DNA of 64,000 bases, taken from assembly GCA_009823395.1 (NCBI GenBank), contig CM020514.1, positions 5,425,966 through 5,489,965 of the forward strand. Direction: 5' to 3'. Under the pieces are notes generated by a model. It did no database searches. It saw nothing but the letters and a program-made list of their open reading frames with translations, and was not told the DNA's origin. The first letter of the stretch is position 1. The number at the start of each line of letters is the position of its first letter. The position numbers and the translations under genes are program-made. Of this stretch, positions 11,870 to 23,700 are shown piece after piece. The DNA comes from Thamnaconus septentrionalis (Eukaryota; Chordata; Actinopteri; Tetraodontiformes; Monacanthidae).

Positions 11870-12240
11870 TCTGTGGCTTCCGCCGCCGCTGCCGCCGCTC
11901 CATGATAAACAGGAGCCGCCATCAGCGATGTTTATTCACTCCCGCGCTTGAAGCGTCGGGGACACGCGGCATCTGGCCGGCCAGGTGTGTCCCCTGCGCA
12001 GAGGCCGTTTCCTCGGGAGGAGGAGCCGCCTGTCCATTAGTCACCAGGTCGGCGGTTTGATCTCCGGCTTCTCCTGCCTTGACGTGGCGAAGGTCGGCCC
12101 GGCTCTGAAGGCGGCCCCGTCGCCGCCATCTGCGTGCGACCGTGTGAAGGGTGAACGAGAGGTAAATCCTAAAGTGGTTTGTTTTCGGCCCGGAGGCGGG
12201 AGCTTCGCCGGGAGTGGGTGGCGGCGCATCAGGAACTGGA
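11870..12240. promoter_or_regulatory. CpG-rich segment, possible promoter or enhancer
   Basis: CpG and GCCGCC clusters recur throughout, sharply bounded by AT-rich DNA on both sides. Inverted forkhead-like sites ATAAACA (11905-11911) and TGTTTAT (11929-11935) face each other across a GCCGCC motif. A sequence fitting a splice donor, GAGAGGTAAAT, occurs at about 12157-12167. No convincing coding frame crosses it. A first exon of a non-coding RNA or a developmental enhancer are both possible. Confidence 0.35.
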
Positions 12241-12399
12241 ATTGGACCGACAAAGGCGGAATTGTATTTTGAAATCCTGTTTTAGGTTTGATTTGATTCG
12301 ATTTATTTATTTCGTCGCTACACAACGAGATATACAAGTAATGTGAAGCCGGGACTGCCGGTCCGGCTGACAAACATCATAAAGTAAAAAAAAAAAATG

Positions 12400-12685
12400 T
12401 TACGCAACAACGATGTCAATAATCCATAAAAAAGTCTTAAACTAAGACTTTTTTCATTGCCATTTTTCGAAGATGTCTTGGCGAAAATACACAATGCCTT
12501 CTGGGTAGCCCTTACTCCCAAGGGTGGTGCCGGAGAATCTCAATATTGAGGGCGATACAGCCCGTAAACTTGTCCCTCAACTTGACGTTCTGAGAATCGG
12601 GACGGCACTTTTGAGATTGAGGGTTGAGATTGAGGCTTAAGGGAGGAATTGGAATTCACCCTTGGACACAGAGTCCCATGACCAT
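12400..12685. mobile_element. Possible MITE-like dispersed element
   Basis: Contains a perfect 12-bp hairpin (12428-12439 with 12443-12454, 3-nt loop), then alternating GAGATTGAGGG-type units and flanking CCCAAGGGTGG (about 12510) and CACCCTTGG (12657-12665) that are near-inverted copies. The arrangement resembles a non-autonomous DNA element. Family unknown. Confidence 0.35.
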
Positions 12686-12699
12686 CATGTAGTACAGTG

Positions 12700-13320
12700 A
12701 AGTCAAATGTTTCATACATTTGGTATCCTTGATCTCTATCAGATTAACCACCTCCAAATTGCTCATTTTGTATATGGTTCTTTCAGCAAAACATTTCCCT
12801 CCTCTTTTCACAATTTATTTTCTTCAAACAAACTATTTCCTAACACAACCTGTAAAGCATATCAGCTTCGGCCCCCACAATCAAGAACCATTTGGAGCCT
12901 CCGATAGAGGTTCTAAGATATGGAATTCACCTTCTTCTCATTTTCTTACACTCTCTCAATCTGTATTTAAAACGTCTGGGAAATGCATGATGTTTAACCA
13001 AGAACTGGATGTCTTGCCTTAACTTTTAACTTTTATTGCACTTTGTTGTGTGTATATCGCTGATCTGTGTTCGACTGGGTTTTATCCTAGAGGTTATGAA
13101 TTGGTTGCATGTGTTTTGTATAATGGTTTGCGTCTTTGCATCATTTTGTTTTCTCTTGGTTTCGGGAGGTCCTCCTGCCAAGCCCAGGGTTTATTTGGAC
13201 TTCCTAGCATGTCTGCTTTGTATAATTTTGGTTTTGTTTGTTCTGTTTTTCTTATCTGTATTGTTTTTCTTATTTTGTATTGTATAAACCTCGACTATGT
13301 GCTAAATAAATAAAAGATAA
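12700..13320 (+). mobile_element. 5'-truncated LINE, ORF2 C-terminus and 3' UTR
   Basis: Two plus-strand frames joined by a frameshift reproduce the C-terminus after the reverse transcriptase of fish non-LTR retrotransposons. One frame (from 12707) gives YQINHLQIAHFVYGSFSKTF, like the YKLQIASFVYKFHNNLLP pattern; the other (to 13022) gives GSKIWNSP and later FKTSGK, like GPKIWNSLP...FKRKLK. A T-rich untranslated region follows and ends in an A-rich tail with AAATAAATAAAAGATAAA at about 13302-13319. The 5' truncation is the usual result of incomplete target-primed reverse transcription. The clade cannot be set from this much. Confidence 0.7.
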
Positions 13321-13740
13321 AGATGTTAAAACACTGGATGGCCAGCACGTCAGACAGAAAAGTGGGAAAACTGCAGAAACACCGTTAAAAAAAGAGAACA
13401 CGTGAATACGTGATATGGATTTCATGAAAAATAGTGATCCAATTAGAAAGACGAGATTAGATGTTTATTCGGTAACTGGCTGTGTAAGAAAGTATTGATC
13501 TGGGAAATCGATAGCATGATGTTCAACAAAAGGGTCGGTGAAAACAGCCACTTGGATATGAATTAAAGTTGGATGAAAGCACAAAGACACTTTGAAAACT
13601 CTCAGGAAGATCTCGCTTATTGGTGATGGGCGAGTGCACGAGCGGGCATGAGTGGGAGATCTTGAGTTTGTCAAAGGGTAATATTGAATGTTTCCTTAAA
13701 CGAGGTGCAGGTGGTTCGTCTCTCCTGGACAAGGCTTTGG
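13321..13740. other. Non-coding stretch, no feature recognised
   Basis: Unique-looking AT-rich DNA after the LINE tail. No gene or known repeat. Confidence 0.5.
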
Positions 13741-13743
13741 CTT

Positions 13744-13803
13744 GTGAGGTCAATTCGTGTTGATGTATTGACCTCATAACCCATTTGGTTTATGAGGTCA
13801 ATA
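13744..13803. promoter_or_regulatory. Three AGGTCA half-sites in a palindrome
   Basis: AGGTCA occurs at 13747-13752, inverted as TGACCT at 13769-13774, and again direct at 13795-13800. The last two sit in a perfect 14-bp inverted repeat (13766-13779 and 13790-13803, 10-nt loop). AGGTCA is the core half-site of many nuclear receptors. The spacing is not a classic response element, so this may be chance or a hairpin of transposon origin. Confidence 0.35.
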
Positions 13804-14873
13804 TGCTGTTTTTCTGACGCTCCCTTGGTGCAGTGGTTATAAGAGATCATTACAATTCTTGAGATTGGGAGGAAGTGATGCTTCCAATCAAATGTCAGAG
13901 TCCACCTGGTTACTGTGTATTATTTCCATTATTGTTATTATTATGATGATTGAGAATAATCAAGTTGCAAGCACAGGAGAGCCCAGGTCTCCTCGTTTTA
14001 TTCTGTTTGTTTCCTCATCCTGATTTCCTGAACATTTTTCTTATGAAGATGAGACTTTGTATTAAATAAACTAAAACAAACAGTTCGTCCCCATCCAGCT
14101 GCCCCCCGAGGTTACATTGAGCTTAAGCGCTGGCTTTTCTTTTCTTTTCTTTTTTTATTTCTTATTCTTTCAATGAGCAAAGGGCATCACCAAACGGGCC
14201 CACAGATTGATGTGCAACGCCTCCGCTGAATTTAGATGAACCCCTGGAAGAGTTCATCCATTCTCTAAAGTTTGCCAGTTTTAAAGGTCAACGGCTCCTG
14301 CACCGCCTCTGGTCTGATTCCACTGTCGGAACCGAGGGCCATTCCTTTACATAATGGACAGCTGTAGGACACTCGCAGCACTGCCACTTGGACGCTGATA
14401 AACCGGATGATGGATGGCGGTGTCAGTCAGGCATGAATGGGCCCCCAGGATGCACCTCTGCACTCCTCCGCCGCCACCGACATCAACATCTATATGCCGC
14501 TGCGCGCACCGCCCTTCTCCACAGTCCTGTCACGGCGCCTCAAGTGTCTTTTCCTCACACCGCAGGTACGCCTGGTCTGCTTGAGTGACACCGGGCACCC
14601 AGCTGCTATGTTCATGTCAAGTCAGAAGGCAGAACTGAAGTATCAAAGCAAATATTATACTTAAAATCACTAAGAATTTTTTTTCTTTTTTTTTTTTAAA
14701 ACAATGGTTTTACATGGCAGAAACATAGCTTTCATGTGGTTGACATACTAGTGGTGAGTGAGTGAGTGAGTCCTGCACACGTTGGAATGTTCAAATTTCC
14801 AATTTTTAGCTGTTGCCTGCCTTTTTGCTAGGTGGAAAGTCGTTCTTGATCATGAAGTTGGTACAAAAAAAGT
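13804..14873. other. Non-coding stretch with minor repeats
   Basis: Contains an ATT/ATG-rich run near 13930-13955, CTTTT units near 14138-14160, a T-run at about 14679-14697 and a GAGT run at 14754-14771. Two overlapping frames at 14388-14664 show no family. No gene supported. Confidence 0.5.
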
Positions 14874-15027
14874 AGTGTTGACGTAGCTAGCTACTTTTGC
14901 CATGTAGCTTGTGGTGTAGCTTGCTACATTCCTCTGGGGATAGCTTCTGCTGTAGCTAAGCTATATCTAATTGAGGGTAACTTGTAGCTTAACTTCCTAC
15001 ATTTCCCAAGTAGCTAGCCCATCACTG
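14874..15027. mobile_element. Short MITE with GTAGCT iterations
   Basis: Ends are imperfect inverted repeats: AGTGTTGACGTAGCTAGCTA on the left and, in reverse complement, CAGTGATGGGCTAGCTACTT on the right. The 154-bp interior is built of repeated TGTAGCTT/GTAGCTA units, as in small fish elements of hAT type that begin CAGTGTTGGG. No target-site duplication is clear. Superfamily is inferred from the end sequence. Confidence 0.6.
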
Positions 15028-15482
15028 TCAGTTAGTGTTAGAGTTTCAGTGAGATCCATTACCTTCCTTCCCTGGTGCTGATAAGTGGTAGCTACAAGGG
15101 TGAGGAGCAACCGCTCCAAGCTGCTCTGAAAAACTACAGCAAACCAGGAAGTTGGCTCAAGTTGGAATCAACAGCCGATGCTAAAGGGATTAGCATGGAC
15201 TCCGCAGCGCCAGCACACTGGCTGTCGACTGACATCATGGACAGAGGGTTTGTCCAGTCGCACTCAACATGTTGCTTTCTCCAACGCCAGTCAATGCAAA
15301 CCATGAATTGTCTGCCATGGTAAAGGTTAAAAGACAACGTGAAGCAGCTTTATTGTCATGAAGGGAATGCGCAGTGAAATTGCAAGGTTGTTTGGGTTGC
15401 CTTATGTTACAATACTACAATGAAAGAAATGAAATATCCCAACACTGTTGGATGAATCACAAAACCATGTTATACACACACA

Positions 15483-15487
<5 letters not shown>
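15028..15487. other. Non-coding stretch
   Basis: Holds an 82-codon plus-strand frame (15075-15323) without recognisable domain. Lies between the MITE and the TA tract. Nothing else is seen. Confidence 0.45.

Positions 15488-15539
<52 letters not shown>
15488..15539. repeat. (TA)n microsatellite
   Basis: 52 bp of uninterrupted alternating TA. Confidence 0.95.
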
Positions 15540-15542
<3 letters not shown>

Positions 15543-16003
15543 TGCCTTTGATTTGCCGTCACCTTCTGCGTTTGATGGTTGGGGTTTTTTTTTTTTTGTT
15601 TTTTGTTTTTTTGCCCAAAGGAAGAGCCAAGTCAGTCAAGTCCATCCATCATGCCGGCCTCACGCTTCAGGCTCTGACAACGGCTGGCCGCATTGTGATG
15701 AAAGTTCCAGTCGATATTGTCTTGCCCCAGACTGATGGCTCCTGATCTTTTCGGTGAGCTTGTAACTTTGCCTTTAACTTCAACACTTTGTTTCTCACAG
15801 GGGGCACGTTGCAAAAATATCCTCTGAGTCCGCCGAAGATGCATTGGGTGACGCGCGCAAATCAATCTGCATCCCAGCCGCCGCCCAAACGGTGTTTGAA
15901 AGGATTCCTGACACTGCAGAACAAGAACAAGGTGTTTTGTGGTGAAACTCTTCTTCATTGGCAAAGTCAGCAACATTGTTTGGGACTGCTTTGCTAAGTT
16001 TCC
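15540..16003. other. Non-coding stretch
   Basis: T-run at about 15583-15612, then unique-looking sequence. Open frames on both strands (up to 114 codons) are mutually overlapping and match no family known to me. Confidence 0.45.
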
Positions 16004-16026
16004 AAAAAAAAAAAAAAAAAAAAAAA
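16004..16026 (+). repeat. Poly(A) run
   Basis: A 23-bp A-run. It could be the tail of a retroposed sequence, but nothing upstream is recognised as one. Confidence 0.8.
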
Positions 16027-18480
16027 GAAAATTCCCCTTCTAATTATTTGGCTTTTTCTAGATGACTTCCCTCTCTTCAGACCATTCAATTTGGCTAAGC
16101 TTTTGTATTGCTGTCTGAAGTCTCTTCCTGCAAAGCCCCAATTTGTAACATTTTGTCAGTCGTAGTTCGAGGACTAGAGGTGGAGCTAGAGGCTTTTCTC
16201 CGCCCCTGACTGGACTGCTGAGGGTCACAGAGCCGTGACTCTCGTCAAGTGTCATGCCCTGTACAGGAGTCTTGGTACCATAGAACAGTCTCCACTGACT
16301 GCTTATAAATTGACTATCTTTAAATCATAGACAGAGGATTCATTCAGGCACCTTCCAAGGTTTTAGAAAGGTCCTCCGCTTTCTAAATATTTTCTATGCA
16401 CTATTGCCCAGATGGAACGTGATATATATGTTAGGGTTAGACCATGAGGCCTGGATAAAAGTGAGATATTGAAACAGAAACAATGGCGAAGCATCTGAAG
16501 AGCCATATGCGTGGACTTGGTATAAAGTTCTTCTGCGATGCAAAGTTCAGAAAATGCTCTTTAAAAAACGAAGGCTCGTACAGTACGAGAGGGATTGATC
16601 TATACAAGTCAGGAAATGCAGCAAGATGACGACAAATTTTGTCATATGCAAAGACCCTCTATCTAATGTTTCGTGTCTTCATGATAGCTCAGTTTTCAAC
16701 TAAAATACGTCCTTCATCTCAAGGTTAGATCCATTTTTTTCTCCAGAATGAGCCCCAAAAGAATGTTTCTGTAAGTTTTCACTACAAATGTTTTTTTTTT
16801 TCTTTTTCTCTTCTTGCCTGCCTCTTGGCGTGACTTCCTTCTCCACTGAAGTCCTTTGATTGGCAGGAGAAATAACCTTCCTAACTGGCACCAGAACATC
16901 TCAAGTTCTGGTTATTTTTTTCAGTAACAAGTGAACATTTTTTTTTTTTTTTAACCCCCATCACCTCTGGCAGCCTCGCAGGGTTCCTCATTCTTTTTAT
17001 TCTTATTGTGGTGGGAACAGAAGAGGAGAAAACCCTCGCTGTTTGCACCATCGGAGAAGCCCTGCGGCAAGATAAAGCTGGATCTCCCAAAAGATGTGCT
17101 ATCAAAGAGAAGGTCGCGCGACTTTGATTCAAAAACTGTCTTCCACAAAGGAATTGTCCCTATTTTAAGATCACTTGCAGCTTCAAACACGGAAAGTTTT
17201 GCCCCTCCCCCAACTGTCTCATTACTTGGTTCCAGACTTTTGTGGAAGTGCCACAACTGTTGGATTTCAAACCTTAAGGAAATGCGTCCCTTTTATTTTT
17301 CTGCCGGACCGCAGCAACAACTTCAATCTGAATCGAACATTCACCTTCGCAAGGCGAGGGCATCCTTGACCTTCAACACGGGCCACAAAAACATCACCAT
17401 AAAGGCTTTGAAGTCTGCAGTAAAGCACGGAGTGACGTGTCATTGAGACCTACTGCTGCTGCTGCCGCTGCTGTATCCTCTACTGATGGCAAAGCACAGG
17501 CTCATTTCAAAGCCTCCTTAAAAAAAAAAGAAGATGTGTTTTCCATTAAGCTGCTGTGTTCAACTAAATTAGCTTTGTTGAGGGCGACAACACTGCGACA
17601 GTGCCGGGTCACATCTTCTGCCGTTTGCAGGGCTGTATTTCTAACTCTCGTAATTACTCTGGACAATTTGATCCACCGGGCTGATTTTTAGCTGCAAGTC
17701 CCAATGCTTAATTATTCTAAGTGACCAGTGTCTGATTTTTATTTGCTTATCTATTGTTGGTCTGCTGTCTCTCCCATTAGGCTGAAACTTTGCTGCAACG
17801 TTCACACAGGGTGCAGACACAACATTCAGCACCAAATACCTGAATCAAGGAAATGAGATGCGGACATTTTTGCAACGGATCACATCCGGCAGTCAACTCA
17901 TAATTGAACCTTCACATTCACACGCGCACAATGGTGTGTGAGTGGGCGAAGGAATGAATGAGAAAGCCACTTCTTGCACTGTAAAGGTGCAGCGCTGTAT
18001 ACAAGCAGTCAATTTACAGTTTCAGTAAGCCCCGCCCCTCTTGTCCACTGTTGCTGTGCCTGTCTCCGACACTGAGTATGGACTTTTCAAGGCTAACGGC
18101 TAGCGGCATACCAACGGAAATCGCATACAAGTTGTGGAAATCCTGTTCAGAGATATCAGAAGATCGTAAACGATAGGTTCGTGAAAGCACGACATCACAG
18201 CAGCATTTGTCGGTTGCAGCTCAGCGGACAACAAGGTAAAGGAAAAGCTCACCGGCGCCAGGACAAATGTTGCCCGTGTGTGCATGCCGCTCCTACATAT
18301 TCAAGCTGGAGAACCCTTCCTGAGCTCCTTTACCGTCCGGGAGGGGCTTATCAAAGGGGTCAGTACAAGCTATAGATTTTCCGAAGCATTTTCTGGGGCT
18401 GGCGGAGTATCATGCGCATTTTCCAGGCGGAGGACAAAGAAGCAAGGACTTCTGAAAGCGTGGGTGTGAGCTCCACGGAT
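16027..18480. other. Non-coding stretch, no gene
   Basis: Largely unique DNA with T-runs at 16791-16801 and about 16938-16952. The 146-codon frame 17006-17446 (plus) and the 101-codon frame opposite it (16951-17256) have no domain and no splice context, and mask each other, so neither is accepted. CTG units lie near 17452-17473. Confidence 0.45.
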
Positions 18481-21400
18481 GCGTTGAATTATTCATTAAT
18501 GTTGTACCTACCGTGTGGCGTACTTCTCGCAAATGTCTGCCTGGGCCGCGCGTGCATTGGCAGAGGTCCATTTCCAAAATGCATTTCCAAACATGAGGAA
18601 GGCCCAAGTCGGGATCAGACGGTACTCAGATTCATGAGCTTTCCTGCTCTCCTGCTCTCGGATCTGATCACAGGACCGCATCGTGTGAATCCAACCCCTC
18701 GCACCCACTCACCATTTTCCCACTGCCTCACCTTTTTTTTTTTTTTTTTTCTTGCGGTTTTCTCAGTTCCACTTTCACCGGCTCTATCATCAGCGGCCAT
18801 CGGGCCACCGCTGTCTCTACAAGCGAAGGGATTTATTATGCCGCCGCTCGCGGCAGATACCCCCCTGATTAAATGATCTCTCTGGGGAGTGAAAGCACTA
18901 ACGTATCACTCCATCATCTCTTGTCATAAACATTTATCTACACTTCACTCACCGAGGCTCTCCTGGTTGAAACCCACCACCCTAAAAATACCCGCCGTGT
19001 AATCTTGCACAGCAGCCGAATCAGATAGCTGTCCTTCTAAATTGGTCTTGAAAGTGGAAGTGCCTACAAGCAACGTTTAGTTTCTGCTGATTCCACCCCC
19101 ACTACCCCCGGCCATTGTTCTGACATGCCAGCCCATTTGTTTTGAGAGCAGGTGAATGTGTTTGAGGTGAGCCGAGGTATTTATATCTGACTAGTGAAGA
19201 TCAGGATTTGTGGAATGTGGACAGTTCACTACAAAAGTCGCTACAATGCTAATGCTTACAACCCCGGCTCTGTGTAGAGGCTAAAACAAGCTAGACCCAT
19301 CTAGTTTGTAATATGTGTATGAAGGCTGAAGTTGTCAACATTTTGTTGCCGTATTACATCTTCAATGTTAACAGCTACCAGATTTGGCTTGGTAGTAAAA
19401 AAAAAAAAGATGCATAAAGCGCGGTTCAGTAAAGAAGTCACATTTTACTACACACATTTGTTTGTCTGTTTGTAGTAAATTGTTTTCCTTGCAAGAATTC
19501 ATGCCCAAATTATGACCACTAATTAAATAAAATAAAAAATAATAATAAAAAAAAGAAAAAAAAACAATAATTTCACTGAGCTGGTCTTAGTTTTACAGGA
19601 ATTACAGGAAATTTATCATCAGAGGAATCAATCTTCAGAAATAATCTCAGCAACTGTCATATTAATACTCAATAGTCCTCAAAACCCATCACCAAAATAA
19701 AGAGGCAGGATGTGGAAAAGAAAGTACCTTCTGCTCAAAGCCGCTCAAAATAAGATAAAGAGCAAGAGTAAGAAGAAGCTAATCCAAATTGCAGACGATA
19801 GCTGCAGCTAAAAAAAAATTAGCTAGTAGCTGTAGTTTTATTTTCGAAATGGATGGCCTTTTACAATAATATAAAAAACAATGTAAAACAGCACTGAAGG
19901 TTTATCACAGTGAACTGATGAAATCTGAATCTGCTTATTCCCCACCCGGCAATCTGGAAAGAGTTTCAAGAAAACCCACAGTGCATGACGGCAAGCTGCA
20001 TGGCTAATGTCGCCCCCTGTTACCTTAGCTAATGTAAATTTGACAGTGACGAATGTGAGTGGTCCACTTGAGTGCAACTGACATTAGGTTTTCCCTCTCA
20101 CCTCTTGGGTTTTGCCTACATAACACCATGCTCCATGGGCTCTTTCCCAGATGGACACGCGAGATAAATCCAAAAGATTTATGGAATCTGATTTTTGCAG
20201 AAGCCATCGGGCCAGCCGAGGCTAAGGATTCCGCACAGAGGTTCATTTCAACACCGTTTATGGCTGAACTCCATGACTTACAAAGACTACCAGGGCATTT
20301 TAAATAATCACCACATCATCTGTTGCAAAAAAGATATATTTCTCAGCATTTTACCAGGCGAGTATTCACTGGTTGAGAGTCTAAATTCCTCGATTTTCCA
20401 TTAAAAAAAAACAAAACACCCTATCCTTCAGGTCATGTGATATTGATTATTAACTGTCATAAAGCAAAATGCAAAATAATATTGATGTCTTTTTTTGCAG
20501 ACAGTCTGGCGGAAAAAAAGGTCCATAAATAATAAACACGAGAAGGGAAAGTGGTACTCATGTATGTCTGTCGTTATCTCAGAAGCTCTCAAGAGATAAT
20601 TAGCACACAGTATGAATGTTTTCTTTGAAATGTTGCAGTTAGCCATAATAAACAAATTTATGATAATTTTTACATCTGTATGAGGTAGGATTGCATGTCC
20701 AAGCCGTGTCTCCAGAGATTAAATAAAAACGTAAAAACTCGCACTCACAGCATGAATTCATCTACCCGCCTGAATGATGACTGTTCTATCTTTTATTTCT
20801 AAAGGAATGTACAAAGTGAGTTTTTTTCCAAGTTGGAGAAATAGAAATGCCAGTGAAAAGCTTCAAGAACGGAAAAAAAAAAAAAGAATACAACAAAACT
20901 ACTGGAGCATTAAAGCTGAGATGAGGAAAAGGAAGAAAAAAGGTTATGGATATATATTTGTCGAGGCTTTTATTCCCCACAAGGAAAGTCAGCCTTTTGA
21001 GTAAAAAAACAAAACAAAAAAAACTTTCATGAACTCAGCCTCACTGCGGTTTGGATGGGATGTATAGGTTTATAAGATACAGCTTCTCCCTTGCATTCCA
21101 TTTGAGTGTTTTCATCACCTGGAACCGGGCCGTCATCGTTTGTCGTTGCTGTTTGCTCAGCCAATCAGATCGTCCACTTCCTCTAGTGGGCATTTCGTCA
21201 CCTGAGTGCGCCTCACTGACTTGGCCGGTCAGTTTGTCTCGGAGTTCTGGTGTTAACCCCGACTAGCTTGAATCTCTCTCGCCCCTCAGAATTGGGTCAC
21301 TAGGGCTCGTGGCTGAAATCTACCTCTTTATCTTTACATTGTGCCGGGCATAGTATCCTCCATCAGTTGTCATACAGTTTGTGTGTTACCATTCTGTCAT

Positions 21401-21762
21401 ATGTCATTATTATGAGGATAGGGAACGACATTAAAATACTGCAAAAATGCAGAAATGTCATCATGATCCTTTTATAGACAGGGTTTACTTGGCCAATCAC
21501 GCGTGCTGATAGAACGTCTCTGAGCTGGCTAGTGATTAGTAGCAGTATTGTGTGTATTGGGCAGCCATAGCATTAGCATTAGCTGATCATTGGCGTTTGC
21601 ATCGGCTTCGTCTCCAACAACATAGAATATCAATGATCATGGCCGTCACCATGGCCAGCAGTCTTAAGTGAAGATGGTGTCGAAAATACGTGCACGCACA
21701 CACACACTGGTGTGCTCCATGTGGAAAAATAATGTTTATTCTGAGGTGAGATCAAAGTGATC
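18481..21762. other. Non-coding stretch, no gene
   Basis: Unique-looking DNA with a T-run at 18733-18750, an A-rich patch at 19526-19570, A-runs near 19399 and 20873-20885, and many GCTAGC/AGCTAA words. Short frames only. No repeat family recognised. Confidence 0.45.
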
Positions 21763-21780
21763 AAACCCTAACCCTAACCC
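21763..21780. repeat. Interstitial telomere-like motif
   Basis: Three consecutive CCCTAA units in the phase AAACCCTAACCCTAACCC. Vertebrate telomeres are (TTAGGG)n; short interstitial copies can arise at repaired breaks. Three units could also be chance. Confidence 0.6.
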
Positions 21781-21891
21781 ACGATTTTCTGGAACGCACG
21801 ACTGTCAGGTCAGAGCACGTGTATTGATCATAGACTTAATCAAGGACTTTGATGGTGGCTACAGAGACATTAGCATAGAACTAGAAACAAC

Positions 21892-21915
21892 TGTGTGTGT
21901 GTGTGTGTGTGTGTG
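21892..21915. repeat. (TG)n microsatellite
   Basis: Twelve TG units. Confidence 0.9.
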
Positions 21916-23700
21916 CGGCCTTTATGAAAGAAATGATCCATTGAAAACAACACAATAAAATAATTGCTGTAATCAACCAATCTTGTTCAGTCTGCCCATT
22001 CTTCCCTGACCCCTGACATCAACCAGGCATTTTCCCTACACACAGCTGCTGTCCACTGGATATTCTCTCTTTATTGGGACCGTTCTCTGAGTCGCTGCAG
22101 TGTGACTGGCGGACAAGCTAACTTGTGTTAACAAGCAATTGAACATTTTATCAAAGTGGATCAAAGTCATCCCATCTATGTAAATTTAAGTCCATATGCG
22201 GACTGTCAGGCAATGTCCCAAACTGAGAGCATGCTGGCTAACCTTTAGACGTAAAGTGATGGCCAATTAAAAGCCTGGAGAGATGTGGGAAATGGCACAG
22301 AAAGTTAAGAAAATGCCACCTCGCGCCTCTCGTCCACAGTGTAGCTTGAAAGTAGGCGTACAATCATACAGGCACGTGTAAAAATTCTTGCTGGCAAGGT
22401 TTTACACCGGCGCTCTTTTGGTGTCTGCCATCTGTCTGCTGTTGCTTCAGGAGATAAAGTCGCACAAACAAACAGGAGCAGACAGGGAGAAGACAAAACA
22501 GGCAAACAATGAAGCGGGGGCAGGGGGGTCTAGAAAAAAAGTCTTTCAAGGAGTTTTACCGATAAAAGCTCAGATTTTCACAACTCAAAAGTCTGTGCTG
22601 TTAGTGAAAAGCCTAAACACACATAAGAAGCTGTTTGTGAAAGAAAACAATACTAGCGTTTGAGAGGGTGAACAACCTCATGCACTCCAACCAATGTGGA
22701 TGAAGCATATTTTCAAGTCAAGTCAATAAATCTACCTTATGAAAAATGTCAATCTCACAGCTGGAATCTTTATATAAGGGGATTTTTCAGTCGACACAGT
22801 GACACTGCCCCCAACTTTCAACTTCAAACGTCATGGTAGAATAACTTTTTAAACATATCTGTCCATCGCTTGATGGATAATGCCCAAGGAGTTCCATCGT
22901 TTGTGTTGTGTTGAAGGAGGTGGTCATGGTAAGTTGCGTGTGTGTGTCTTCAGCGCTAGCTAGCAAAACCAAACATGTCGGCAGACAAAGATTTTAGGTC
23001 TGACTTGAACACTGTTGAAATCAGAAACCATACTACCACACAGACTTAGACTTCAAGTAGTAGTTCTGTTTGAAATGTAAAGAAGTGCACAATGAAAAAA
23101 GCGTATCAGAAATGATTGTGTGTTGTGTGAGCTGACTTTGTCAATACCTAAATAACAAAGCAAACAATTTCAGAACCCTGGCGTTCAAATGATCCAAAGT
23201 AGACATAAAAAATAGCAAAAAAAATACATTGAAAGTGAAACATCCCCCTTTTACTATATGCCATTAATGTGCATTCAGTTGAACCCACAGTTTCAGCTAG
23301 CGAGGCTGTAAATATGCTGAATGTCAGGCATTATTTTCATTTTCCAAATTACAGATCAACTGTTAATTAAACAACAACAACAAGAGCAACAACAACAAAA
23401 AAAAAAAAACACATGAGAAACAGACACCATAAGCTCTGTGCTCCTCAGATACTGTCTGACTGGTGGACGGCGTCTTGCTGAAAGCTCACCAGATATCAGA
23501 GGAACTGTAAAATTTGGCAAGGGCACATTTCGCATCCGCACAAAGTGTCTGAAGACGCTTGCAGCACTGGCCGCGCTCCTGGCCGCGCCCTGAAATTAGA
23601 AAAGAAAAAAAAACAAACAACAACAACCCGAGGTTTGGCAATGATACCGTTTACATATGCCAAATTATTACTTTTGAAAAAGACACGGGGAAAAAATAAA
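21916..23700. other. Non-coding stretch, no gene
   Basis: Unique-looking DNA with CAA-rich and A-rich patches at 23371-23410 and about 23603-23630. No recognisable gene or transposon. Confidence 0.5.

Noticed and set aside
13825..13860. GGTGCAGTGGTTATAAGAG, like a tRNA A-box or SINE head
   Set aside because: No matching B-box follows at the right distance, and no V domain.
17006..17446. 146-codon frame, plus strand
   Set aside because: No recognisable domain, no splice context, and a 101-codon frame lies opposite it; consistent with chance.
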